NCBI RefSeq assembly: GCF_000381905.1 | Contig: NZ_KB907248.1 | Location: 213,643 to 277,642 of the forward strand | DNA from: Paenibacillus fonticola DSM 21315 | Lineage (GTDB): Bacteria; Bacillota; Bacilli; Paenibacillales; Paenibacillaceae | Length of the DNA: 64,000 nucleotides | Direction of reading: 5' to 3' | In this document: positions 9,571 through 19,300 of the stretch, piece by piece | Numbering within the stretch: position 1 is the first letter of the stretch | How the letters are laid out: each line of letters starts with the position of its first letter | Notes under the pieces: model-generated | Database searches by the model: none | What the model was told of the DNA's origin: nothing | Seen by the model: the letters and a program-made list of their open reading frames with translations, nothing else | Translations under genes and position numbers: made by a program

Positions 9571-11830
9571 GCGCCTCTTGCCCCCTGTCTTTCTCTTCAT
9601 GAGTCGCTTTCTTAATATCCTCCGGGTATTCGATCCGGGAGTGGAATATGCCCATGACCGTTTCTTTGAGGGTCTGAGCAATAATGTCCAGTTCTCTCAT
9701 CGTCAAATCACATTCATTGAACTGGTGGTCATCCAGACGGCTTTTAATAATTTTTTCGATCATCGTCTCCACCTGCTCTACCGTCGGCTGGCGCAAAGAA
9801 CGAACCGCCGCTTCCACACTGTCGGCAATCCCGACGATAGCTGACTCCTTCGACTGTGCTTTCGGGCCCGGATAGCGGAAATTCTGCTCTGTAAAGTCAG
9901 GCTCCACCCCTTGCTCCTCAGCCAATCTGAGCGCCTTGTGGTAGAAATAGTGCAGAAAGGTCGTCCCATGATGCTGCTCGGCAATATCACGGATCGGCTT
10001 GGGCAGCTTATAATCCTTCTGCATTTCGACCCCGTCGCGGGCATGAGCAATAATAATCGACTTACTCAGCTTAGGATCAATAAAATCATGAGGGTTTTCC
10101 ATATTGTTCTGATTTTCTATAAAATAGCTTGGACGCTTGGTTTTACCGATATCATGATAATACGATCCTACCCGGCACAGCAGGCCGTTTGCACCGATCG
10201 CTTCTGCGGCAGCTTCCGATAAATTGCCAACCATAACACTGTGATGATACGTTCCCGGCGTCTCTGTCAGCAGCTTGCGCAGTAAAGGATGGTTCGGGTT
10301 GGACAGCTCCACCAGCTTCAGGGCGGATAATATGCCAAACGTCACTTCAAAAAAGGGCATAAGCCCGATCACTAGAATCGTCGTCAGCAGCCCGCCCGCC
10401 ACGGCAAATCCGATGGCATAAAGCGTGCTGGATTCCGTCCAGCCGTTGTTATTGATTAGTATAAGCGTGAACACGGCAACCGAGCCGAAGAGCGTAATCA
10501 TAATGCCTGCCTTCAGCAGGGTTGAACGCTGGCTCGCCCGGTGGATAGCAAAGATAGCGGCAAGGGAAATAATAACCGCGAAAAATCCAAATTGAAAATC
10601 AAAAATTTGTCCTTTATGCACATTAAGAATAATACTGGCTAATATACTGAACAGAATAGAACAAATATACGCTAAAGACATGTCCAGCAGCAGCGTGATC
10701 AGCATAGCCCCTACCGCTACAGGCGCAATGTAGCCAATATACGGCCGCTGTTCATTTTGTATAATATTAACGACGTGCATAGAAAGAATCGTGATCAAAA
10801 TAATAAGCAGCAGCATAACAAACTGGGCGTTGTTATACTTGAAACGGCTTATACCTTCCGACTGGCGGATATACATAATGAGGCCAAGCGCCAGCAAGGA
10901 AGACAGGATGACCAGGCCGAACTGCGGCCAGTAATTCACTTCATCCTTAAGCAAACCGTTCTTCTCAAGCAAGGAATACATTTCCGGGGTAATTTTTTCC
11001 CCTTTTTGAACGAGTACATCCCCTTGTTTGATAAACACCGTTGGCGTATTTTCACGCGCTTCGACCTTCGCCGCCTTCGTCGCTTCCTCATCATAAAATT
11101 TGTTGGCGGTAATCGACAAGCGCGCCAATTCCTGGACAACTTCCCTGGATACGCGCTTGCTGAGAGAGCTCGTGCTTACCTGCTCGGCAACTTTGGCGCG
11201 AGCCGTTTGGGCATCAACAATCTGATCTGTCGTCAGCCGCGCGACAATATCAGCGGCTACCGGCTTCATTTCATTAATATCTTCCGGAGTAAGCCTCGGA
11301 ATTTTAATAAAAGTCTCCTCCGAAATCTGGTAAGCCTGCTCACCGATCCGCTCGTTTACTTCTTCAAACAGCTTGGCAGAATAATTCGGGGAGTTCCGGT
11401 TATTGCGGATAAAGTTTTGAATATGGTCTTTCGCCCGCTGGGGAAGCTCCTCACGATAAATTTTAATTTTGTCATCCGTCGATACCTGATCATCCTGATT
11501 AAGCCGGAAAATCCGATCAAGCATTTGCCCGATCAGAACTTCGTTGCGCAGCGGCAAAATCGTATATACCTGCCCGACTTTCTCTGCGGCTTCCTCCTGG
11601 GCCTTGAGCGTTGCTTTCGTATCCGGGATATCCATAGGGGCCAAAATCTCTTTATCGCTTGGCATTCCGACGGCAATATCATAGGTTTCCGGCAGCAGTT
11701 TAGGAGCCAAACTTACATAGAACATAATAATAAGCAGCGCAAACAGAACATAACGCAAAGATACGCTATGTCTCCATCCGGCTGTTCGGGATTGCAGTGT
11801 TTTACCTTTTTGCATCTCGTTCGAGGTCAT
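9545..11830 (-). CDS. yqfF: 7TM-HD family cyclic-di-AMP phosphodiesterase (PgpH/YqfF)
   Basis: Membrane protein with an extracytoplasmic 7TMR-HDED sensor region (residues ~50-290), seven membrane helices (about 300-510) and a cytoplasmic HD phosphohydrolase domain. The domain shows HSVMVGNLSEAAAEAIG and YYHDIGKTKRPSYF, with the metal-binding HD pair. Family members such as Listeria PgpH hydrolyse c-di-AMP. The 761-residue start at MTSNEMQKGKT is chosen for an AGGAGGG site nine bases upstream. The 3' end overlaps ybeY slightly. Substrate is by homology. Confidence 0.93.
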   Translation of the reverse strand: MTSNEMQKGKTLQSRTAGWRHSVSLRYVLFALLIIMFYVSLAPKLLPETYDIAVGMPSDKEILAPMDIPDTKATLKAQEEAAEKVGQVYTILPLRNEVLIGQMLDRIFRLNQDDQVSTDDKIKIYREELPQRAKDHIQNFIRNNRNSPNYSAKLFEEVNERIGEQAYQISEETFIKIPRLTPEDINEMKPVAADIVARLTTDQIVDAQTARAKVAEQVSTSSLSKRVSREVVQELARLSITANKFYDEEATKAAKVEARENTPTVFIKQGDVLVQKGEKITPEMYSLLEKNGLLKDEVNYWPQFGLVILSSLLALGLIMYIRQSEGISRFKYNNAQFVMLLLIILITILSMHVVNIIQNEQRPYIGYIAPVAVGAMLITLLLDMSLAYICSILFSILASIILNVHKGQIFDFQFGFFAVIISLAAIFAIHRASQRSTLLKAGIMITLFGSVAVFTLILINNNGWTESSTLYAIGFAVAGGLLTTILVIGLMPFFEVTFGILSALKLVELSNPNHPLLRKLLTETPGTYHHSVMVGNLSEAAAEAIGANGLLCRVGSYYHDIGKTKRPSYFIENQNNMENPHDFIDPKLSKSIIIAHARDGVEMQKDYKLPKPIRDIAEQHHGTTFLHYFYHKALRLAEEQGVEPDFTEQNFRYPGPKAQSKESAIVGIADSVEAAVRSLRQPTVEQVETMIEKIIKSRLDDHQFNECDLTMRELDIIAQTLKETVMGIFHSRIEYPEDIKKATHEEKDRGQEAHGTAARVE

Positions 11831-11983
11831 AGTGACAGCCCTCCTGAAAAGTTTAAAGCCCGGCAACCTTTTATTAATATCGAAAGGATGTGTCGGCAAC
11901 AGGCTTTTCGCATAGGCGAATGCTGGTGCTTTGCTGTGAGAGAACTAAATCGACGTCAATTTCCTAGGCTCCGGGCTGGTCCA

Positions 11984-12955
11984 TTAACCCTGATTTTCAG
12001 CAGCACGGTCATAAGCAACTATTATTTTTTGTACAAGCGAATGACGCACAACATCTGATTCTGTAAAAAATACAAAACCGATCTCTTCAATATCTTGCAA
12101 AATTTGTTTCGCCTCGATCAGCCCCGATTTTTTTCCTTTTGGCAAATCGATTTGTGTGACGTCTCCGGTAATGACCATTTTGGAACCGAAACCAAGACGG
12201 GTCAGAAACATTTTCATTTGCTCCGGTGTCGTATTTTGGGCCTCGTCCAAAATAATAAAAGAATCGTCAAGCGTACGGCCGCGCATATAAGCAAGCGGCG
12301 CAATTTCAATGAGGCCTCTTTCCAAAGCTTTGGCGGTCTGCTCTAGACCCATTACATCATATAACGCATCATACAGCGGACGTAAATAGGGATCTACCTT
12401 CTCCTGTAAATCTCCCGGCAGAAACCCTAGATTTTCTCCAGCTTCCACCGCAGGCCGGGTAAGAATAATCCGCTTGACCGAACCTTCCTTCAAGGCCGAA
12501 ATCGCGAGGACGACAGCCAAATAAGTTTTGCCTGTTCCTGCGGGCCCGATGCCAAATACGACATCACGCTTCTTAATCGTAGTCACATAATGCTTCTGGC
12601 CGATCGTTTTGACACGAATCGGTTTGCCGCGGTAAGTGACCGCGATTTCACCTTTGTATAAATCCAGCAGTTGATCGGCGCGAAGCTCTTTCGCCAAATC
12701 AATGGCGTAGAGCACGTCCCTTTCGGTTAAAATATATCCGTTGCGGATCAGTTCCAGCAGAACTTCGAACAACTGCTGTACGATTTCTACCTGTCGGGCT
12801 TCGCCGCGGATGGATATTTCCGACTCTCGCAAAACGATTCCTGCCTGCACGCTGCTCTCGACCAGCTTAAGGAACGCATCCTGCGGACCGAATAAAGATA
12901 ACCCTTCAGATGCATTTTGTAATGTAATTTTTGTATGCGCAATTTGTTCTGACAA
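11984..12955 (-). CDS. phoH: PhoH family ATPase
   Basis: A 323-residue cytosolic P-loop ATPase of the PhoH/YbeZ family, usually encoded with ybeY and linked to RNA metabolism. Walker A is GPAGTGKTYLA (residues ~140-150) and Walker B is FIILDEAQNTT. An N-terminal RNA-binding-like region precedes the ATPase domain. The start is TTG, eight bases after the yqfD stop; the AAGGAG site overlaps the end of yqfD. An ATG in the junction is out of frame. Precise role unknown. Confidence 0.94.
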   Translation of the reverse strand: MSEQIAHTKITLQNASEGLSLFGPQDAFLKLVESSVQAGIVLRESEISIRGEARQVEIVQQLFEVLLELIRNGYILTERDVLYAIDLAKELRADQLLDLYKGEIAVTYRGKPIRVKTIGQKHYVTTIKKRDVVFGIGPAGTGKTYLAVVLAISALKEGSVKRIILTRPAVEAGENLGFLPGDLQEKVDPYLRPLYDALYDVMGLEQTAKALERGLIEIAPLAYMRGRTLDDSFIILDEAQNTTPEQMKMFLTRLGFGSKMVITGDVTQIDLPKGKKSGLIEAKQILQDIEEIGFVFFTESDVVRHSLVQKIIVAYDRAAENQG

Positions 12956-12961
12956 ATAGAC

Positions 12962-14143
12962 TCATTCTCCTTGCTCGTGTACTATCGGAAGTTCTTCCGC
13001 TATATTCTGCTCTACTTCAAAAAGCACTTTCATATAAACTTTACCATTGTCTGACTTCTCATGCAAAATTTTTTGACTTATGATCTTCGATTCCATGCCG
13101 TACTTCGCATAAATGTCCCTTTCGGCCCGTTCTATCCCATCCACTTTAGCCTGTTCCGGCGAAAGCTTCAACTGAATTACGGTCGTTTCTAGCAATTTTT
13201 CGTTCATCCAGCCTATCGGCAGCTTCAAGCTGCGCCAAGTTAGCGGATCGAGCTCGCTCACTGTATGAAACTGTGCGAAGCTTGTAGGGCCATAACCGGT
13301 AATTTGAATTGCGGTATTGCCAAAAAACAAATATCCCTTTACTTTCTTTTCGCCTGTGTAAACGTTTTGCTTCCGAACGAGCGGGAGTTCCATCTTATAT
13401 TCATGCCATACGATCCCTCTAATTTCCCCTTTGGCCACGACGCGCTCGTTGCCTTGAATACCAGCAATAAGCACCTGGCCCTTTTTGACCCGCGCGTGCT
13501 TCTTGACTTCCGGTTGTCCTCTTTCCGCATAAATGTATGTAACAATCGCATCCGCATTACTGACGAGGTGGCTTGGACTACGCAGCGTGTGCTCCTTCGG
13601 CCGGGTCGCTTCGACAACTTGTATCGTAATACGAGTACCGCTGCGGGTTACGCCAACCCAGGATGTACCTGTCAGCCTGCGTGTTAACTCAGCAGACAAC
13701 TTGTCCGGCTTCTGCATGCGGAATATCCATTGGAAGGGGTAAATGCCTTCCTCCCGGGCTGCCAGCAGCACATCTTCAGTTGGTATTTTATCATTACCCT
13801 GCACTTCAATATCCCATACAAGCGAAGACAGAGCAAATATGGCGGCGATAAACATCGCGAAGCCAAGTATAAATATTTTTCTCCGCCATAGCCGGGCCAG
13901 GAAAAAAGGCGCTCCGATCCGGCGCTTCACTGACATCCGGCAGCCTGTCCGTTTTAATAATGGACGCAAGGAGAAGAAATCGCCCAGTTGAACGTTCATC
14001 TCCATCTTCCGCTCCGGAAGGGAGCGCACATTCCATATCTCTATACCTTCCTTAGCCAGCTCATTGATCAGCTCTTCGAGACGCTCACCGCGAACCACTA
14101 TAGTTACGCTGCCGCGCAAACGGGATATGACCGATGATTTCAC
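12962..14143 (-). CDS. yqfD: Sporulation protein YqfD
   Basis: A 393-residue membrane protein of the YqfD family, found in spore formers and expressed in the mother cell in B. subtilis. It has a cytoplasmic N-terminal region (SRLRGSVTIVVRGERLEELI) and one strong membrane helix near residues 92-112 (IFILGFAMFIAAIFALSSL). A long extracytoplasmic part follows. The start is GTG with GGAGGAG just upstream. It is directly after yqfC (three bases apart), so the pair is co-transcribed. Molecular function is not established. Confidence 0.92.
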   Translation of the reverse strand: MKSSVISRLRGSVTIVVRGERLEELINELAKEGIEIWNVRSLPERKMEMNVQLGDFFSLRPLLKRTGCRMSVKRRIGAPFFLARLWRRKIFILGFAMFIAAIFALSSLVWDIEVQGNDKIPTEDVLLAAREEGIYPFQWIFRMQKPDKLSAELTRRLTGTSWVGVTRSGTRITIQVVEATRPKEHTLRSPSHLVSNADAIVTYIYAERGQPEVKKHARVKKGQVLIAGIQGNERVVAKGEIRGIVWHEYKMELPLVRKQNVYTGEKKVKGYLFFGNTAIQITGYGPTSFAQFHTVSELDPLTWRSLKLPIGWMNEKLLETTVIQLKLSPEQAKVDGIERAERDIYAKYGMESKIISQKILHEKSDNGKVYMKVLFEVEQNIAEELPIVHEQGE

Positions 14144-14146
14144 GTT

Positions 14147-14434
14147 TCACTCCTCCACTCCCTCATATTTAATGCCGGATATCCGGCCCTCAATAATTAC
14201 TTCCTCAGGCATGATCGTCCTGATTGCGAGCTCCGTCCCCTCCACTTTGAGGATGCCTTGCTTTAATTCAAGCTGCAGCTCTTCTGGAGAGAAATGAAGA
14301 ACCCCTTGGTGGTTTTCAACGAGCAGCTGCTTGTTCCCGATCATGGTGAGCCTCGGCAAATCAAATACGAGGTCCCCCGGCAAGTCAAGCGCTTCAACCG
14401 CCCAATTTCGAATTTTACGCGATAGCCGGCTCAT
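14147..14434 (-). CDS. yqfC: Sporulation protein YqfC (YabP family)
   Basis: A 95-residue YabP/YqfC family protein beginning MSRLSRKIRNWAVEALDLPG, with the beta-rich pattern LTMIGNKQLLVENHQGVLHF and ILKVEGTELAI. In spore formers yqfC is part of the sigma-E regulon beside yqfD. The frame opens nine residues upstream at a TTG that touches the ribosome site, so the ATG with AAGGAGG ten bases away is preferred. Function unknown. Confidence 0.9.
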   Translation of the reverse strand: MSRLSRKIRNWAVEALDLPGDLVFDLPRLTMIGNKQLLVENHQGVLHFSPEELQLELKQGILKVEGTELAIRTIMPEEVIIEGRISGIKYEGVEE

Positions 14435-14834
14435 TTGGGGCAAACCTCCTTCCTCTACTCTACAAAATATGCGAGGGGGGAGGATTTTATGAGAAGAGGA
14501 GAAAAAAGGGGTAGAACGGGCTGGACTGTTTTAGCAGAAACCTCTTTATAGATGCTGTTTGGAGTTCAATTGGAATTAATGCATCTATTATGAACTAATG
14601 ACGGCCGCTGCGCATAACAATTGTATTTCGTGTGTCTAAATCACTGACTTTAGGCTTACAAGCCGTTGTTCCTGATTTTAAATGCAAGGAATCCAATTCA
14701 TTACCTGTTCATTTATAGAATTAAAAATTTAATTACAATAAGTCCAACTATCATCTATATTTTTTAGCTGAAGCATAGATTGCACATAACAAAAAACACC
14801 CTCTACAAATGTAGAAGGTGTTCGTTTGCGTATG
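14435..14834. other. 400-base intergenic stretch between yqfC and yqeY
   Basis: It is AT-rich. The only structure I see is the yqeY terminator at its right end. In B. subtilis yqfA (floA) and yqfB occupy this interval; neither is present here. The yqfC promoter, presumably sigma-E type, should lie in the left part, but I cannot define it. Confidence 0.6.
14788..14822 (-). terminator. Rho-independent terminator of rpsU-yqeY
   Basis: Minus-strand hairpin AACACCTTCTAC / GTAGAGGGTGTT with an ATTT loop, followed by TTTTTTG. It lies 13 bases beyond the yqeY stop. Confidence 0.85.
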
Positions 14835-15278
14835 CTATTGCAAAAGCTGTTGAACCGCTTGATTCACGAGCTTACCATCAGCCCGGCCTTTAACCTTGGG
14901 CATAAGCGCGCTCATCACTTTCCCGATATCTGCTTTCGAAGAAGCACCGGTTTCCTGGATGGTCTGCTGTACAATGACTTGAATTTCTTCTTCAGTAAGC
15001 TGTTCAGGAAGGTATACGGCAATAATCTCAGCTTCCGCTTTGACATTTGCAGCAAGATCATCGCGACCTGCTTTTTCAAATTCTTGGAGGGCATCTTTGC
15101 GCTGTTTGATTTCACGACTTAGGATATCAAGCACTTCATTATCGTTCAAAGGTCTTTTCAGATCTATTTCAAGATTCTTGATCGTAGCACGAACCATTCG
15201 AATGGTGGAGAGTTTGAACTTGTCTTGACTCTTCATCGCTTGCTTCATATCTTCGTTCAATCGCTCGCTAAGATTCAT
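14835..15278 (-). CDS. yqeY: YqeY / GatB-YqeY domain protein
   Basis: A 147-residue soluble helical protein consisting only of the GatB/YqeY domain, which in GatB contacts tRNA; the stand-alone protein has no settled function. Visible landmarks are KDKFKLSTIRMVRATIKNLEI, typical of the family start, and GKVMSALMPKVKGRADGKLVN at the C-terminus. It follows rpsU by 15 bases and shares its promoter and terminator. Confidence 0.94.
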   Translation of the reverse strand: MNLSERLNEDMKQAMKSQDKFKLSTIRMVRATIKNLEIDLKRPLNDNEVLDILSREIKQRKDALQEFEKAGRDDLAANVKAEAEIIAVYLPEQLTEEEIQVIVQQTIQETGASSKADIGKVMSALMPKVKGRADGKLVNQAVQQLLQ

Positions 15279-15293
15279 GGTAGCTAATTCCTC

Positions 15294-15467
15294 CTAAAAC
15301 TTTCTCTTACGAGCAGCCTCGGACTTTTTCTTGCGCTTTACGCTTGGCTTTTCATAATGCTTGCGTTTCTTCACCTCAGCCAATACGCCATCCTTTGCGA
15401 TGGAACGCTTAAAGCGACGAAGTGCAGCATCAATTGTCTCGTTTTTGCGAACTTTAGTTTCAGACAC
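15294..15467 (-). CDS. rpsU: 30S ribosomal protein S21
   Basis: A 57-residue basic protein of the small subunit; the length equals that of B. subtilis S21. It reads [19 protein letters not shown] at the N-terminus (first residue Met from GTG) and ends [20 protein letters not shown] plus F. The GTG start has a strong GGAGGGAGG site. A consensus sigma-A promoter lies 60 bases upstream, and yqeY follows in the same transcript. Confidence 0.97.
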   Translation of the reverse strand: MSETKVRKNETIDAALRRFKRSIAKDGVLAEVKKRKHYEKPSVKRKKKSEAARKRKF

Positions 15468-15525
15468 CAGTTTTCCCTCCCTCCGACCAGACCGTCCAAG
15501 AGCACAACACGGTTCATCACTCTTC

Positions 15526-15555
15526 ATTATAGGGGAAAAATAAATATGGTGTCAA
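15526..15555 (-). promoter_or_regulatory. Strong sigma-A promoter of rpsU-yqeY
   Basis: Minus strand TTGACA (15555-15550) and TATAAT (15531-15526), both perfect consensus, with an 18-base spacer. Confidence 0.88.
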
Positions 15556-15597
15556 CCAAACAACTGCTTTTTGTCGTTCATCCCTGCGCCGGTCTTT

Positions 15598-15963
15598 TTA
15601 GAGTGCATGGGAATCGGAATTTTGCACAAGAGCCCCCAGCTTTGCTCCCCCGAGCAAATGATAGTGGATATGATAGACAGCCTGTCCGCTGTCCGGGCCA
15701 CAGTTATTAATAAGCCGGTAGCCTGTTTCAGCTACGCCTAGCTTCTTGGCCGCTTCCTGGGCCACGCGGTGCAGTTCCCCGATCAGCGCATAATCTTCCG
15801 GCCCCACATCGTTCATCGTCGCAATATGCTTCTTCGGAATGATCAGAACATGTGTGGGAGCCGCTGGCTGAATATCATGAAATACAAGAAAGGTATCATC
15901 CTCGTACACCTTATTCGAAGGAATTGATCCATTTGCAATTTTGCAAAACAAGCAGTTTTCCAT
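15598..15963 (-). CDS. HIT family nucleotide-binding hydrolase
   Basis: A 121-residue histidine-triad protein of the Hint/HinT branch; such proteins hydrolyse adenosine phosphoramidates and related AMP conjugates. It opens with a zinc-type CLFCKIANGSIPSNKVYEDD block and ends with the triad HIHYHLLGG. The ATG is chosen because AGGAGG lies eight bases upstream; an in-frame TTG two codons earlier is too near that site. The terminator of the predicted small RNA lies 50 bases upstream. Confidence 0.94.
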   Translation of the reverse strand: MENCLFCKIANGSIPSNKVYEDDTFLVFHDIQPAAPTHVLIIPKKHIATMNDVGPEDYALIGELHRVAQEAAKKLGVAETGYRLINNCGPDSGQAVYHIHYHLLGGAKLGALVQNSDSHAL

Positions 15964-16012
15964 TTTCAATGCCTCCTACAATCATATATGTTCCATCATA
16001 CCGAAAATAGGC

Positions 16013-16132
16013 AAAAAAAAGAAGCACCCTGCTCCCTCGAATACGAGTTTGCTGGTCGCACGGACGTATTGGACCCAAAAGCATCTCTGTCACCAATACG
16101 TCCGACGGGGTGCTTGCAAAATGATGTCGGCT
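16013..16132 (-). ncRNA. Predicted structured small RNA or attenuated leader upstream of the HIT gene
   Basis: On the minus strand an outer stem AAGCACCC / GGGTGCTT (16115-16108 with 16029-16022) closes a multi-branch fold. Inside is an 11-base-pair perfect hairpin GGACGTATTGG / CCAATACGTCC (16103-16093 with 16072-16062, 20-base loop) and a small hairpin CTCG-TATT-CGAG. Eight T residues (16020-16013) follow the outer stem, as in an intrinsic terminator. A TATACT -10 box lies at 16144-16139, giving a predicted start at about 16132 and a ~120-base transcript. I do not recognise an RNA family. It could instead be a transcription attenuator for the HIT gene, whose ribosome site is about 35 bases past the T run. 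Confidence 0.6.
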
Positions 16133-16165
16133 AACTGTAGTATAACAGCGGGGTGAAGCTGTATC

Positions 16166-16181
16166 TGTGATGTACATCACG
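16166..16181 (-). promoter_or_regulatory. Fnr/CRP-type operator upstream of the predicted small RNA
   Basis: The plus strand reads TGTGA-TGTACA-TCACG, a 9-of-10 match to the Fnr/CRP consensus TGTGA-N6-TCACA; the inner GTGATGTACATCAC (16167-16180) is a perfect palindrome. The centre (16173/16174) is 41.5 bases upstream of the start predicted from the TATACT box, the classical class II activator position. No -35 consensus is present (CAGATA), as expected for an activator-dependent promoter. Confidence 0.6.
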
Positions 16182-16318
16182 CGCATCGTTTTTTTATAAA
16201 AAAATTTCGCCTGAAGTGTCAGATTTCAAATCACTAATGGATATGCGGATTTTGCTTACGATGTAAAGCAAAGGCTGCAGCACAATTACAAGCACAATAG
16301 CCACTATGAGTCTATGCC

Positions 16319-19300
16319 CTACAAGCTTTCCAACGTAACCCTTGAACCTTCCCCGCCGCTTTCCGCAGGAATGATGATCAGCTTGCGCGCCAGCCTTGCC
16401 CGCAGCTCAGCTACGTGGCTAATAATCCCGACGGACAGATGGTCGTGATGAAGATGCTCCAGCGAAGTAATGACCGTATCCAGCAGCTCAGGGTCCAGCG
16501 TGCCAAAGCCTTCGTCCAAAAAGAAAAATTGCAGCGGATACTGTCCGCGAAGTTGTATTTGTGCAGATAGGGCCAGCGCCAGCGCTAGAGAGGTCAGAAA
16601 CGTCTCTCCGCCAGAAAGGGTTGCAACCGGACGCTTTACACCGCCGTTGGCATCGTCGCGAATGACGAATCCGCCGCCTGAATCGCATTCCAAGGCATAC
16701 CTCTGATTTGTCAAATACCTCAGCCGCTGGGATGCGGCTTGGCTGACGTTCATCAGCTGCTCCTCCGCAACATATTCGACAAACGCATTTCCACGCAAAG
16801 CGGATTGAAGCTTGCCGAGAAGCCCGCCCTCATGCTCCCGCTTTAATCTCAAGCTCTCAAGCTCCTTCCAGCGGACATGCCTTTTCTCCAGATCCTCCAG
16901 ATCGCGCTGCAGCCTGGCGTTCAACTGAAGCGCAGCCTCATCCAGCTCCTTGGCCAAACTTAAAGCGGCGCAGCATTGCTCCCATTCCTCCTCAGTAACG
17001 CTTCGATTTTCCAGCTTCGTATCCAATTCTTTAATTGTAATCATCAGCTCGCGTTCCGCATCCCGGTGGGACTTAATCTGCTGCTCTAAGCTGATCATGC
17101 GCTTTTCTTCCATAATAGCAGCGGCTGCCTGCTGCTCGTTATCAAATGGAGAAGCCGCAAGCTCCACACGCCAGCGTTCCAGAAGTTTGCTCTCCTGTTC
17201 CTGTGCCGTCAAAGCAGCTTGCTGGGCTAATACGTCTGCCTTGGCACACTCCTGCCGGTGCAGCTCTGCATCCGCTTGACGGCGTTTGCCGCTCTCCGCC
17301 AGCGTCCGTAAAGAAGCCAATCGCTGCTCTGCCTCCTGATGCAGCAAATCGACAGTTCCGTCGCCAATCCATGCCTTTAGACGCGCTCTTTTGTCCTGGA
17401 GAAGCTCCTGTTTCCCCTGATTTTGAACGTCCCATTGCAGCAGCGATTTATCAAGTTCATTTATGTCACGCTGCAGTTGAACAATTGCCGCAGACTTTTC
17501 CTCCATAAAAGGAACACTAAGAGCTATCCGCTGTTTAATATCCTCCGCCAAGCTATCCCGCTCATGAATTTGCTCCATGCGGGCTGTCGCTTCTTCCGGG
17601 GATAAATCCGGGTGCTCCAAATCCCATTGTTTCATCCGCTCGGCGAGTTCTTCCCGGCACAACTGACTCTTCTGCGCAGACTGCTCCAACAATCCGGCGA
17701 TCGAGGTCGCCTCCGCCTTCGCAGAAGCTAGTTTTGATTGCAGTTCAGCCAGCTTGCTGCTGACCGTTTTGCCATTATGCTCGAAATGCTCCAGCTTAGC
17801 TTGCCATTCCGCCAGTTCTTCGCTCAAAGCTGCATAATCTTTTCTCAGCGCAGCGGATTCGCCGGTTGTCACAGCTTCTACTTCTTCTGCTTCTACAAGT
17901 ACTGCGGATTCTGTGAACTCTTCTGCTTCTACGAATCCAGCGGCTTCTACGATTTCCCCATCCCGGATCCGCTTCAACTGCCCCGTATCCGAATCAACAA
18001 TGGACAGCGCCGCGGCCGCCTCCTCATTTGCAGTAAAGAACGAAGCATCCTGCCCGGCTCCTAAAGCTTGCAGTAAATTGCGAAGACTGTCCCGGTTTCT
18101 GGATATTGCGTAACGAAGCTCGCGGACTTGCAGCAGCAAACTGCCAATTTCCTTCAGCTCCAGCTCCCACTCGTCTACAGCAGCCCTCTCTTTGCCCGGC
18201 TCAGCCGGAGCCGGATGCTCCATTGAACCGCATACCGGGCAGGGCTGACCGCTGTGCAGCGCTTCGGCCAGCCGCCGTGACCACTGCTGCTCGTCCCGCT
18301 CTTTCGCCGAACGCTTAAGGGCGGCCTCATAGCGCTCCGTCCGCTTCGCAAGTGCAAGCGATGCGGATTCAAGGCTGTCTAGTCCTGCATATGCCTGCCA
18401 AGCCTTATCTGCCAAATTGAGGCGCTCTCTCCCACAATCTGCTTCCTCTTGAGTTAAAGCCGCCAGCCTGGCATTCGCCCCTTCCGATTGAGACGCAAGC
18501 CCGCTTACATCCGCTTCGGCCCGGGACAGCGCCTCGCGGGCGTTAACTATTCCCTGCTGTCTTGTTACGGCATCTTGCAAGCGGCGGCGGTCGGCTGGCT
18601 TAACCTCACTCTGGTTCAGCTGCTCCTCCAGCTCCTGCCTGCGCTGCTGCGCCTTGACCAGCAGCTGCTCCTGCTTCCGCAGCTCGTCGTGGAGCCGCTG
18701 CTGCTCCGCGCCCCCCTGCTCGCGGCTGGCTTGCAGCTGCTCTGCTTCCAGCAGCAGCTGGTCGCACTCCGCCTGCAGCGCCTTCGCCTGCTCCAGCTGA
18801 TCGAGCCGCAGCAGCAGGACCGGCTCTTCCCGCCCGAGCTCGGCGGCCGCGGCTTCGGCGACCTCCGCCGCCGCCCTGGCGCCGTCCTCCGCGGCGGCGG
18901 CGGCTTCGCGAGCCTGGCCCGCGGCCGCGGCCCGCTCGGCGGCAAGCTGCTGCGCCTCTTTCCAGGCCGTCAACGCCGGCCTGATCCGCTCGGCAGCAGC
19001 CGCCGCCGCCAGCGCAGCCTCGAGCTCGGCCACGGCGCCGTCCTGCTCGCGCAGCTCGGCCAGCTGCGCGGCACGGGCGCTGCGCTCCAGGCTCAGCTCG
19101 CGCACCTTCGCGAGCTGGTCGCTGCGCTGCTGCGCCTCGGCGAGCTCGCGGCGCCGCGTTGCGGCCAGCGCTGCGGCCGCCGTCTGCGCAGCGGCAGCTT
19201 CGCGCAGCACCGCTTCGGATGCGTCGCCAAGCCCTTGCTGCTCCGCAGCAAGCTCATTCAGCGCATTTTCGTTTTCCTTCACTTTGCGGCTGAGCTTCTG

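Larger units (their letters stand above)
15964..16318. other. 355-base intergenic stretch between the HIT gene and sbcC
   Basis: It contains the predicted structured RNA with its terminator, -10 element and Fnr/CRP-like box (described separately). The part next to sbcC (16190-16318) shows nothing I can assign and lacks an obvious terminator for sbcC. Confidence 0.6.

Noticed and set aside
10757..12058. 433-codon plus-strand open frame opposite yqfF and phoH
   Set aside because: Spans two real genes and their gap on the other strand; low-complexity, Arg/Asn/Ile-rich product without signal or ribosome site.
14490..14546. 18-codon plus-strand frame with a strong ribosome-like site
   Set aside because: Too short, no promoter or conservation evidence; the purine-rich run can arise by chance.
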